64,000 bases of DNA from Ptiloglossa arizonensis (Eukaryota; Arthropoda; Insecta; Hymenoptera; Colletidae): NCBI RefSeq assembly GCF_051014685.1, contig NW_027478399.1, positions 1,116,001 through 1,180,000 of the forward strand. The letters are read 5' to 3'. The notes under the pieces are model-generated. The model saw nothing but the letters and a program-made list of their open reading frames with translations, had not been told where the DNA came from and did no database searches. Below, piece by piece: positions 12,597-25,379 of this stretch (the first letter of the stretch is position 1; each line of letters opens with the position of its first letter). The position numbers were made by a program, and so were the translations under genes.

Positions 12597-15500
12597 TGTG
12601 TATTTTTGCCCTAGTGCATAGTAGTTAATGGTTTCGAGTATCAGACTTGCGAAAATTTTGATGGTTTCTCAAACGTTCCTTAACTTCAAATTCCCATATC
12701 TCCCGAACGGACTGACTAACTCGAGAAATTCCTGTTGCATCCGAAAGTAGAAGCTCGCCCGATTACAACGGTATGTGTATTTCCCCCCTAGGCCTTTGTG
12801 GTTATTGGTTTCGGGAATCAGACTTGCGAAAATTTTGATGGTTTCTCAAACATTCCTTAACTTCAAACTCCCATATCTCGCGAACGGATTGACGAACTCG
12901 AGAAATTCCTGTTGCATCTGAAAGTAGAAACACGCCCGATTACAATGGTGTGTGTACTTTTCCCCTAGGCCATAGTAGTTATTGCTTTCGAGTATCAGAC
13001 TTGCGAAAATTTTGATGGATACTCAACCACTCCTTAACCTCAAACTCCCATATCTCGCGGACGGACTGACGAACTCGAGAAATTCCTGTGGCATCTGAAA
13101 GCAGAGACTCGCCCGATTACAACGGTAAGTGTTTTTTTGCCCTAGGCCATAGTAGTTATTGGTATCGAGTATCAGACTTGCGAAAATTTTGATGGTTGCT
13201 CAGGCGTTCCTTAACTTCAAACTCCCATATCTCGCGAACAAATTGACGACCTCGAGAAATTCTAGTTGCATCTGAAAGCAGGAACTCGCCCGATTAGAGC
13301 GGTGTGTGTATTTTTGCCCTAGTCCATAGTAGTTATTTGTTTCGAGTATTAGACTTGCGAAAATTTTGATGGTTTCTCAAACGTTTCTTAACTTCAAACT
13401 CCCATATCTCGCGAACGGATTGACGTACTCGAGAAATTCCTGTTGCATCTGAAAGTAGAAACTCGCCCGATTGCAGCGGTATGTGTATTTTTGCCCTGGG
13501 CCATAGTAGTTATTGTTTTCGAGTATCAGACTTGCGAAAATTTTGATGGTTTCTCAACCACTCCTTAATTTCGAACTCCCATATCTCGCGACCGGATTGA
13601 CGAACTCGAGAAATTGCCGTTCCATCTGAAAGTAGAAACTCGCCCGATCACAACGGTGTGTGTATTTTTCCCCTAGGCCTTTGTAGTTATTGTTTTCGAG
13701 TATCAGACTTGCGAAAATTTTGATGGTTTATCAACCATTCCTTAATTTCAAACTCCCATATCTCGCGGCCGGATTGACGAACTCGAGAAATTGCTGTTCC
13801 ATCTGAAAGTAGAAACTCGCCCGATTACAATGGTGTGTGTACTTTTGCCCTAGGCCATTCCAGTTATTGGTTTCGAGTATCAGACCAGAGAAAATTTTGA
13901 TGGTTTCTCGACCATTCCTTAACTTCAAACTCCCATATCTCGCGAGCGGACTGACGAACTCGAGAAATTCCTGTTGCATCTGAAAGTAGAAAGTCGCCCG
14001 ATTACAATGGTGTGTGTACTTTTCCGTTAGGCCATTCCAGTTATTGGTTTCGAGTATCAGACCAGAGAAAATTTTGATGGTTTCTCAACCATTCCTTAAC
14101 TTCAAACTCCCATATCTCGCGAACGGATTGACGAACTCGAGAAATTGCTGTTCCATCTGAAAGTAGAAACTCGCCCGATTACAAAGGTATGTCTATTTTT
14201 CCCCTAGGCCATTGTAGTTATTGGTTTCGTGAATCAGACGTGCGAAAATTTGGATGGTTTCTCAACCATTCCTTAACTTCTAACTCCCATATCTCGCGAA
14301 CGGATTGACGAACTCGAGAAATTCCTGTTGCATCTGAAAGTAGAAACTCGCACGATTACAACGGTATGTGTATTTTTCCCCTAGGCCTTTGTAGTTATGG
14401 GTGTCGGGAATCAGACTTGCGAAAATTTTGATGGTTGCTCAACCATTCCTTAACTTCAAACTCCCATATCTCACGAACGAATTGACGAACTCGAGAAATT
14501 TCTCTTTCATCTGAAAGCAGAAACTCGCCCGATTACAACGGTATGTGTATTTTTGCCCTAGGCCATAGTAGTTATTGGTTTCGAGTATCAGACATGCGAA
14601 AATATTGATGGTTTCTCAACCATTCCTTAACTTCAAACTGCCATATCTCGCGAACGGATTGACGAACTCGAGAAATTCCTGTTGCATCTGAAAGTAGAAA
14701 CTCGCACGATTACAACGGTATGTGTATTTTTCCCCCAGGCCTTTGTAGTTATGGGTGTCGGGATTCAGACTTGCGAAAATTTTGATGGTTGCTCAACCAT
14801 TCCTTAACTTCAAACTCCCATATCTCACGAACGAATTGACGAACTCGAGAAATTTCTCTTTCATCTGAAAGCAGAAACTCGCCCGATTTCAACGGTATGT
14901 GTACTTTTCCCCTAGGCCTTTGTAGTTATTGGTTTCGGGAATCAGAGATGCGAAAATTTTGATGGTTTCTGAACCATTCCTTAACATCAAACTCCCATAT
15001 CTCGCGAACGGATTGACGAACTCGAGAAATTCCTATTGCATCTGAAAGCAAAAACTCGCCCGATTTCAACGCTATGTGTACTTTACCCCTAGGCCATTCC
15101 AGTTATTGGATTCGAGTATCAAATCAGCGAAAATTTTGGTGGTTTCTCAACCATTCCTTAACTTCAAACTCCCATATCTCGCGAACGGATTGACGAACTC
15201 GAGAAATTCCTGTTGCATCTGAAAGGAGAAACTAGCCCGATTACAATGGTGTGTGTACTTCTCCCGTAGGCCATAGTAGTTATTGGTTTTGAGTATCAGA
15301 CTTGCGAAAATTTTGATGGATTCTCAACCATTCCTTAAATTCAAACTCCCATATCTCGCGAACGGATTGACGGACTCGGGAAATTCCTGTTGCATCTGAA
15401 AGAAGAGACTCGCCCGATTACAACGGTATGTGTATTTTTGCCCTAGTCCATAGTAGTTATTGGTTTCGAGTATCAGACTTGCGAAAATTTTGATGGTTTC

Positions 15501-16819
15501 TCAAACGTTCCTTAACTTCCAATTCCCATATCTCCCGAACGGACTGACTAACTCGAGAAATTCCTGTTGCATCTGAAAGTAGAAACTCGCCCGATTACAA
15601 TGGTATGTGTTTTTTTTCCCTAGGCCTTTGTAGTTATTGGATTCGGGAATCAGACTTGCGAAAATATTGATGGTTTCTCAACCATTCCTTAACTTCAAAC
15701 TGCCATATCTCGCGAACGGATTGACGAACACGAGAAATTCCTATTGCATTTGAAAGCAGAAACTCGCCCGATTTCAACGGTATGTGTACTTTTCCCCTAG
15801 GCCTTTGTAGTTATTGGTTTCGGGAATCAGAGATGCGAAAATTTTGATGGTTTCTCAACCATTCCTTAACATCAAACTCCCATGTCTCGCGAACGGATTG
15901 ACGAGCTCGAGAAATTCCTATTGCATCTGAAAGCAGAAACTCGCCCGATTTCAACGCTATGTGTACTTTTCCCCTAGGACATTCCAGTTATTGGATTCGA
16001 GTATCAAATCAGCGAAAATTTTGGTGGTTTCTCAACCATTCCTTAACTTCAAACTCCCATATCTCGCGAACGGATTGACGAACTCGAGAAATTCCTGTTG
16101 CATCTGAAAGGAGAAACTAGCCCGATTACAATGGTGTGTGTACTTCTCCCGTAGGCCATAGTAGTTATTGGTTTTGAGTATCAGACTTGCGAAAATTTTG
16201 ATGGATTCTCAACCATTCCTTAACTTCAAACTCCCATATCTCGCGAACGGATTGACGGACTCGGGAAATTCCTGTTGCATCTGAAAGAAGAGACTCGCCC
16301 GATTACAACGGTATGTGTATTTTTGCCCTAGGCCATAGTAGTTATTCGTTTCGAGTATCAGACATGCGAAAATATTGATGGTTTCTCAACCATTCCTTAA
16401 CTTCAAACTGCCATATCTCGCGAACGGATTGACGAACACGAGAAATTCCTATTGCATTTGAAAGCAGAAACTCGCCCGATTTCAACAGTATGTGTACTTT
16501 TCCCCTAGGCCTTTGTAGTTATTGGTTTCGGGAATCAGAGATGCGAAAATTTTGATGGTTTCTCAACCATTCCTTAACATCAAACTCCCATGTCTCGCGA
16601 ACGGATTGACGAGCTCGAGAAATTCCTATTGCATCTGAAAGCAGAAACTCGCCCGATTTCAACGCTATGTGTACTTTTCCCCTAGGCCATTCCAGTTATT
16701 GGATTCGAGTATCAAATCAGCGAAAATTTTGGTGGTTTCTCAACCATTCCTTAACTTCAAACTCCCATATCTCGCGAACGGATTGACGAACTCGAGAAAT
16801 TCCTGTTGCATCTGAAAGG

Positions 16820-19800
16820 AGAAACTAGCCCGATTACAATGGTGTGTGTACTTTTCCCCTAGGCCATAGTAGTTATTGCTTTCGAGTATCAGACTTGCGA
16901 AAATTTTGATGGATCCTCAACCACTCCTTAACTTCAAACTCCCATATCTCGCGAACGGACTGACCAACTCGAGAAATTCCTGTGGCATCTGAAAGCAGAG
17001 ACTCGCCCGATTACAACGGTAAGTATTTTTTTGCCCTAGGCCATAGTAGTTATTAGTATCGAGTATCAGACTTGCGAAAATTTTGATGGTTGCTCAGGCG
17101 TTCCTTAACTTCAAACTCCCATATCTCGCGAACGGATTGACGAACTCGCGAAATTCCTGTTGCACATGAAAGTAGAAACTCGCCCGATTACAGTGGAGTG
17201 TGTACTTTTCCCCTAGGCCATGGTATTTATTGGTTTCGAGTATCAGACTTGCGAAAATTTTGATGGTTTCTCAAACGTTCCATAACTTGAAACTCCCATA
17301 TCTCGCGAACGGATTGACGAACTCGAGAAATTCCTGTTGCATCTGAAGTAGAAACTCGCCCGATTACAATGGTGTGTGTACTTTTCCCCTAGGCCATAGT
17401 AGTTATTGGTTTCGAGTATCAGACTTGCGAAAATTTTGTTGGATTCTTAACCATTCCTTAACTTCAAACTCCCATATCTCGCGAACAAATTGACGACCTC
17501 GAGAAATTCTTGTTGCATCTGAAAGAAGGAACTCGCCCGATTACAGCGGTGTGTGTATTTTTGCCCTAGTCCATAGTAGTTATTGGTTTCGAGTATTAGA
17601 CTTGCGAAAATTTTGATGGTTTCTTAAACGTTTCTTAACTTCAAACTCCCATATCTCGCGAACGGATTGACGTACTCGAGAAATTCCTGTTGCATCTGAA
17701 AGTAGAAACTCGCCCGATTGCAGCGGTATGTGTATTTTTGCCCTGGGCCATAGTAGTTATTGTTTTCGAGTATCAGACTTGCGAAAATTTTGATGGTTTC
17801 TCAACCACTCCTTAATTTCGAACTCCCATATCTCGCGACCGGATTGACGAACTCGAGAAATTGCCGTTCCATCTGAAAGTAGAAACTCGCCCGATCACAA
17901 CGGTGTGTGTATTTTTCCCCTAGGCCTTTGTAGTTATTGTTTTCGAGTATCAGACTTGCGAAAATTTTGATGGTTTATCAACCATTCCTTAATTTCAAAC
18001 TCCCATATCTCGCGGCCGGATTGACGAACTCGAGAAATTGCTGTTCCATCTGAAAGTAGAAACTCGCCCGATTACAATGGTGTGTGTACTTTTGCCCTAT
18101 GCCATTCCAGTTATTGGTTTCGAGTATCAGACCAGAGAAAATTTTGATGGTTTCTCAACCATTCCTTAACTTCAAACTCCCATATCTCGCGAACGGATTG
18201 ACGAACTCGAGAAATTGCTGTTCCATCTGAAAGTAGAAACTCGCCCGATTACAACGGTATGTCTATTTTTCCCTAGGCCATTGTAGTTATTGGTTTCGTG
18301 AATCAGACTTGCGAAAATTTTGATGGTTGCTCAACCATTCCTTAACTTCAAACTCCCATATCTCACGAACGAATTGACGAACTCGAGAAATTTCTCTTTC
18401 ATCTGAAAGCAGAAACTCGCCCGATTACAACGGTATGTGTATTTTTGCCCTAGGCCATAGTAGTTATTGGTTTCGAGTATCAGACATGCGAAAATATTGA
18501 TGGTTTCTCAACCATTCCTTAACTTCAAACTGCCATATCTCGCGAACGGATTGACGAACTCGAGAAATTCCTGTTGCATCTGAAAGTAGAAACTCGCACG
18601 ATTACAACGGTATGTGTATTTTTCCCCCAGGCCTTTGTAGTTATGGGTGTCGGGAATCAGACTTGCGAAAATTTTGATGGTTGCTCAACCATTCCTTAAC
18701 TTCAAACTCCCATATCTCACGAACGAATTGACGAACTCGAGAAATTTCTCTTTCATCTGAAAGCAGAAACTCGCCCGATTTCAACGGTATGTGTACTTTT
18801 CCCCTAGGCCTTTGTAGTTATTGGTTTCGGGAATCAGAGGTGCGAAAATTTTGATGGTTTCTGAACCATTCCTTAACATCAAACTACCATATCTCGCGAA
18901 CGGATTGACGGACTCGGGAAATTCCTGTTGCATCTGAAAGAAGAGACTCGCCCCATTACAACGGTATGTGTATTTTTGCCCTAGTCCATAGTAGTTATTG
19001 GTTTCGAGTATCAGACTTGCGAAAATTTTGATGGATTCTCAACCATTCCTTAAATTCAAACTACCATATCTCCCGAACGGACTGACTAACTCGAGAAATT
19101 CCTGTTGCATCCGAAAGTAGAAGCTCGCCCGATTACAACGGTATGTGTATTTCCCCCCTAGGCCTTTGTGGTTATTGGTTTCGGGAATCAGACTTGCGAA
19201 AATTTTGATGGATTCTCAACCATTCCTTAAATTCAAACTACCATATCTCGCGAACGGATTGACGGACTCGGGAAATTCCTGTTGCATCTGAAAGCAGAAA
19301 CTCGCCCGATTTCAACGGTATGTGTACTTTTCCCCTAGGCCTTTGTAGTTATTGGTATCGAGTATCAGACTTGCGAAAATTTTGATGGTTGCTCAGGCGT
19401 TCCTTAACTTCAAACTCCCATATCTCGCGAACGGATTGACGAACTCGCGAAATTCCTGTTGCACATGAAAGTAGAAACTCGCCCGAGTACAGTGGAGTGT
19501 GTACTTTTCCCCTAGGCCATAGTATTTATTGGTTTCGAGTATCAGACTTGCGAAAATTTTGATGGTTTCTCAAACGTTCCATAACTTGAAACTCCCATAT
19601 CTCGCGAACGGATTGACGAACTCGAGAAATTCCTGTTGCATCTGAAGTAGAAACTCGCCCGATTACAATGGTGTGTGTACTTTTCCCCTAGGCCATAGTA
19701 GTTATTGGTTTCGAGTATCAGACTTGCGAAAATTTTGTTGGATTCTTAACCATTCCTTAACTTCAAACTCCCATATCTCGCGAACAAATTGACGACCTCG

Positions 19801-22800
19801 AGAAATTCTTGTTGCATCTGAAAGAAGGAACTCGCCCGATTACAGCGGTGTGTGTATTTTTGCCCTAGTCCATAGTAGTTATTGGTTTCGAGTATTAGAC
19901 TTGCGAAAATTTTGATGGTTTCTCAAACGTTTCTTAACTTCAAACTCCCATATCTCGCGAACGGATTGACGTACTCGAGAAATTCCTGTTGCATCTGAAA
20001 GGAGAAACTAGCCCGATTACAATGGTGTGTGTACCTCTCCCGTAGGCCATAGTAGTTATTGGTTTTGAGTATCAGACTTGCGAAAATTTTGATGGATTCT
20101 CAACCATTCCTTAACTTCAAACTCCCATATCTCGCGAACGGATTGACGGACTCGGGAAATTCCTGTTGCATCTGAAAGAAGAGACTCGCCCGATTACAAC
20201 GGTATGTGTATTTTTGCCCTAGGCCATAGTAGTTATACGTTTCGAGTATCAGACACGCGAAAATATTGATGGTTTCTCAACCATTCCTTAACTTCAAATT
20301 CCCATATCTCCCGAACGGACTGACAAACTCGAGAAATTCCTATTGCATCTGAAAGCAGAAACTCGCCCGATTTCAACGCTATGTGTACTTTGCCCCTAGG
20401 CCATTCCAGTTATTTTATTCGAGTATCAAATCAGCGAAAATTTTGGTGGTTTCTCAACCATTCCTTAACTTCAAACTCCCATATCTCGCGAACGGATTGA
20501 CGAACTCGGGAAATTCCTGTTGCATCTGAAAGGAGAAACTAGCCCGATTACAATGGTGTGTGTACTTCTCCCGTAGGCCATAGTAGTTATTGGTTTTGAG
20601 TATCAGACTTGCGAAAATTTTGATGGATTCTCACCCATTCCTTAACTTCAAACTCCCATATCTCGCGAACGGATTGACGGACTCGGGAAATTCCTGTTGC
20701 ATCTGAAAGAAGAGACTCGCCCGATTACAACGGAATGTGTATTTTTGCCCTAGTCCATAGTAGTTAATGGTTTCGAGTATCAGACTTGCGAAAATTTTGA
20801 TGGTTTCTCCAACGTTCCTTAACTTCAAATTCCCATATCTCCCGAACGGACTGACTAACTCGAGAAATTCCTGTTGCATCCGAAAGTAGAAGCTCGCCCG
20901 ATTACAACGGTATGTGTATTTCCCCCCTAGGCCTTTGTGGTTATTGGTTTCGGGAATCAGACTTGCGAAAATTTTGATGGTTTCTCAAACATTCCTTAAC
21001 TTCAAACTCCCATATCTCGCGAACGGATTGACGAACTCGAGAAATTCCTGTTGCATCTGAAAGTAGAAACACGCCCGATTACAATGGTGTGTGTACTTTT
21101 CCCCTAGGCCATAGTAGTTATTGCTTTCGAGTATCAGACTTGCGAAAATTTTGATGGATACTCAACCACTCCTTAACCTCAAACTCCCATATCTCGCGGA
21201 CGGACTGACGAACTCGAGAAATTCCTGTGGCATCTGAAAGCAGAGACTCGCCCGATTACAACGGTAAGTGTTTTTTTGCCCTAGGCCATAGTAGTTATTG
21301 GTATCGAGTATCAGACTTGCGAAAATTTTGATGGTTGCTCAGGCGTTCCTTAACTTCAAACTCCCATATCTCGCGAACGGATTGACGAACTCGCGATATT
21401 CCTGTTGCACATGAAAGTAGAAACTCGCCCGATTACAGTGGAGTGTGTACTTTTCCCCTAGGCCATAGTATTTATTGGTTTTGAGTATCAGACTTGCGAA
21501 AATTTTGATGGTTTCTCAAACGTTCCATAACTTGAAACTCCCATATCTCGCGAACGGATTGACGAACTCGAGAAATTCCTGTTGTATCTGAAGTAGAAAC
21601 TCGCCCGATTACAATGGTGTGTGTACTTTTCCCCTAGGCCATAGTAGTTATTGGTTTCGAGTATCAGACTTGCGAAAATTTTGTTGGATTCTTAACCATT
21701 CCTTAACTTCAAACTCCCATATCTCGCGAACAAATTGACGACCTCGAGAAATTCTTGTTGCATCTGAAAGCAGGAACTCGCCCGATTAGAGCGGTGTGTG
21801 TATTTTTGCCCTAGTCCATAGTAGTTATTGGTTTCGAGTATTAGACTTGCGAAAATTTTGATGGTTTCTCAAACGTTTCTTAACTTCAAACTCCCATATC
21901 TCGCGAACGGATTGACGTACTCGAGAAATTCCTGTTGCATCTGAAAGTAGAAACTCGCCCGATTGCAGCGGTATGTGAATTTTTGCCCTGGGCCATAGTA
22001 GTTATTGTTTTCGAGTATCAGACTTGCGAAAATTTTGATGGTTTCTCAACCACTCCTTAATTTCGAACTCCCATATCTCGCGTCCGGATTGACGAACTCG
22101 AGAAATTGCCGTTCCATCTGAAAGTAGAAACTCGCCCGATCACAACGGTGTGTGTATTTTTCCCCTAGGCCTTTGTAGTTATTGTTTTCGAGTATCAGAC
22201 TTGCGAAAATTTTGATGGTTTATCAACCATTCCTTAATTTCAAACTCCCATATCTCGCGGCCGGATTGACGAACTCGAGAAATTGCTGTTCCATCTGAAA
22301 GTAGAAACTCGCCCGATTACAATGGTGTGTGTACCTTTGCCCTAGGCCATTCCAGTTATTGGTTTCGAGTATCAGACCAGAGAAAATTTTGATGGTTTCT
22401 CGACCATTCCTTAACTTCAAACTCCCATATCTCGCGAGCGGACTGACGAACTCGAGAAATTCCTGTTGCATCTGAAAGTAGAAAGTCGCCCGATTACAAT
22501 GGTGTGTGTACTTTTCCGTTAGGCCATTCCAGTTATTGGTTTCGAGTATCAGACCAGAGAAAATTTTGATGGTTTCTCAACCATTCCTTAACTTCAAACT
22601 CCCATATCTCGCGAACGGATTGTCGAACTCGAGAAATTGCTGTTCCATCTGAAAGTAGAAACTCGCCCGATTACAACGGTATGTCTATTTTTCCCCTAGG
22701 CCATTGTAGTTATTGGTTTCGTGAATCAGACGTGCGAAAATTTGGATGGTTTCTCAACCATTCCTTAACTTCTAACTCCCATATCTCGCGAACGGATTGA

Positions 22801-25222
22801 CGAACTCGAGAAATTCCTGTTGCATCTGAAAGTAGAAACTCGCACGATTACAACGGTATGTGTATTTTTCCCCTAGGCCTTTGTAGTTATGGGTGTCGGG
22901 AATCAGACTTGCGAAAATTTTGATGGTTGCTCAACCATTCCTTAACTTCAAACTCCCATATCTCACGAACGAATTGACGAACTCGAGAAATTTCTCTTTC
23001 ATCTGAAAGCAGAAACTCGCCCGATTACAACGGTATGTGTATTTTTGCCCTAGGCCATAGTAGTTATTGGTTTCGAGTATCAGACATGCGAAAATATTGA
23101 TGGTTTCTCAACCATTCCTTAACTTCAAACTGCCATATCTCGCGAACGGATTGACGAACTCGAGAAATTCCTGTTGCATCTGAAAGTAGAAACTCGCACG
23201 ATTACAACGGTATGTGTATTTTTCCCCCAGGCCTTTGTAGTTATGGGTGTCGGGATTCAGACTTGCGAAAATTTTGATGGTTGCTCAACCATTCCTTAAC
23301 TTCAAACTCCCATATCTCACGAACGAATTGACGAACTCGAGAAATTTCTCTTTCATCTGAAAGCAGAAACTCGCCCGATTTCAACGGTATGTGTACTTTT
23401 CCCCTAGGCCTTTGTAGTTATTGGTTTCGGGAATCAGAGATGCGAAAATTTTGATGGTTTCTGAACCATTCCTTAACATCAAACTCCCATATCTCGCGAA
23501 CGGATTGACGAACTCGAGAAATTCCTATTGCATCTGAAAGCAAAAACTCGCCCGATTTCAACGCTATGTGTACTTTTCCCCTAGGCCATTCCAGTTATTG
23601 GATTCGAGTATCAAATCAGCGAAAATTTTGGTGGTTTCTCAACCATTCCTTAACTTCAAACTCCCATATCTCGCGAACGGATTGACGAACTCGAGAAATT
23701 CCTGTTGCATCTGAAAGGAGAAACTAGCCCGATTACAATGGTGTGTGTACTTCTCCCGTAGGCCATAGTAGTTATTGGTTTTGAGTATCAGACTTGCGAA
23801 AATTTTGATGGATTCTCAACCATTCCTTAAATTCAAACTCCCATATCTCGCGAACGGATTGACGGACTCGGGAAATTCCTGTTGCATCTGAAAGAAGAGA
23901 CTCGCCCGATTACAACGGTATGTGTATTTTTGCCCTAGTCCATAGTAGTTATTGGTTTCGAGTATCAGACTTGCGAAAATTTTGATGGTTTCTCAAACGT
24001 TCCTTAACTTCCAATTCCCATATCTCCCGAACGGACTGACTAACTCGAGAAATTCCTGTTGCATCTGAAAGTAGAAACTCGCCCGATTACAATGGTATGT
24101 GTTTTTTTTCCCTAGGCCTTTGTAGTTATTGGATTCGGGAATCAGACTTGCGAAAATATTGATGGTTTCTCAACCATTCCTTAACTTCAAACTGCCATAT
24201 CTCGCGAACGGATTGACGAACACGAGAAATTCCTATTGCATTTGAAAGCAGAAACTCGCCCGATTTCAACGGTATGTGTACTTTTCCCCTAGGCCTTTGT
24301 AGTTATTGGTTTCGGGAATCAGAGATGCGAAAATTTTGATGGTTTCTCAACCATTCCTTAACATCAAACTCCCATGTCTCGCGAACGGATTGACGAGCTC
24401 GAGAAATTCCTATTGCATCTGAAAGCAGAAACTCGCCCGATTTCAACGCTATGTGTACTTTTCCCCTAGGACATTCCAGTTATTGGATTCGAGTATCAAA
24501 TCAGCGAAAATTTTGGTGGTTTCTCAACCATTCCTTAACTTCAAACTCCCATATCTCGCGAACGGATTGACGAACTCGAGAAATTCCTGTTGCATCTGAA
24601 AGGAGAAACTAGCCCGATTACAATGGTGTGTGTACTTCTCCCGTAGGCCATAGTAGTTATTGGTTTTGAGTATCAGACTTGCGAAAATTTTGATGGATTC
24701 TCAACCATTCCTTAACTTCAAACTCCCATATCTCGCGAACGGATTGACGGACTCGGGAAATTCCTGTTGCATCTGAAAGAAGAGACTCGCCGGATTACAA
24801 CGGTATGTGTATTTTTGCCCTAGGCCATAGTAGTTATTCGTTTCGAGTATCAGACATGCGAAAATATTGATGGTTTCTCAACCATTCCTTAACTTCAAAC
24901 TGCCATATCTCGCGAACGGATTGACGAACACGAGAAATTCCTATTGCATTTGAAAGCAGAAACTCGCCCGATTTCAACAGTATGTGTACTTTTCCCCTAG
25001 GCCTTTGTAGTTATTGGTTTCGGGAATCAGAGATGCGAAAATTTTGATGGTTTCTCAACCATTCCTTAACATCAAACTCCCATGTCTCGCGAACGGATTG
25101 ACGAGCTCGAGAAATTCCTATTGCATCTGAAAGCAGAAACTCGCCCGATTTCAACGCTATGTGTACTTTTCCCCTAGGCCATTCCAGTTATTGGATTCGA
25201 GTATCAAATCAGCGAAAATTTT
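16820..25222. repeat. Block B2: second unit of the ~8.5-9 kb tandem duplication
   Basis: About 47.5 monomers in the same order as B1 and directly adjacent to it. Precise pairs include GTTTTTTTTCCC monomers (TGGTATGTGT at 15601 and 24093), the CGCGGCCGG monomers at about 13768 and 22260 (offset 8492), and TAGTTATACG at 12091 and 20230. The left edge is where B1 has AAAGTAGAAACACG but B2 has AAAGGAGAAACTAG. The right edge is at about 25222, where TTTTGGTGG in B1 becomes TTTTGATGG followed by CAAACGTCCC. Both edges lie inside monomers, as expected for unequal exchange. Confidence 0.85.
20719..20735 (-). other. Duplicate copy of the second-site CENP-B-like variant (8/9)
   Basis: The same CGGAATG variant as at 12580-12596 lies at the matching place in block B2, 8139 bp downstream (46 monomers less 3 bp). 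It was therefore copied with the block and is not an independent event. CGGG, the central A, CG and the outer T of TTCG match; one position differs. Confidence 0.35.
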
Positions 25223-25379
25223 GATGGTTTCTCAAACGTCCCATAACTTGAAACTCCCATATCTCGCAAACGGATTGACGAACTCGAGAAATTCCTGGTG
25301 CATCTGAAAGTAGAAACTCGCCCGATTACAATGGTGTGTGAACTTTTCCCCTAGGCCATTCCAGTTATTGGTTTCGAGT

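Larger units (their letters stand above)
7795..16735. repeat. Block B1: first unit of an ~8.5-9 kb tandem duplication
   Basis: About 50.5 monomers dominated by CCATAGTAG plus GACTTGCG and CCTTTGTAG plus TTTCGGGAATC subtypes. The series is repeated in B2. Offsets to the matching B2 positions step 9029, 8670, 8492, 8139 and back to 8492. B1 carries two extra monomers near 8340-8695, one near 9600-9820 and two near 10790-11150, and lacks two near 13230. The net excess is three monomers, which matches the block lengths (8941 against 8403 bp). The marker TTGCTCAGGC appears three times here (8061, 11250, 13196), so smaller duplications are nested inside. Confidence 0.85.

Noticed and set aside
15601..15620. 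Poly-T and poly-C runs as terminators or promoters
   Set aside because: They are the monomer's TATTTTTCCCC block with small changes and recur every 177 bp; nothing is there to be transcribed or terminated.
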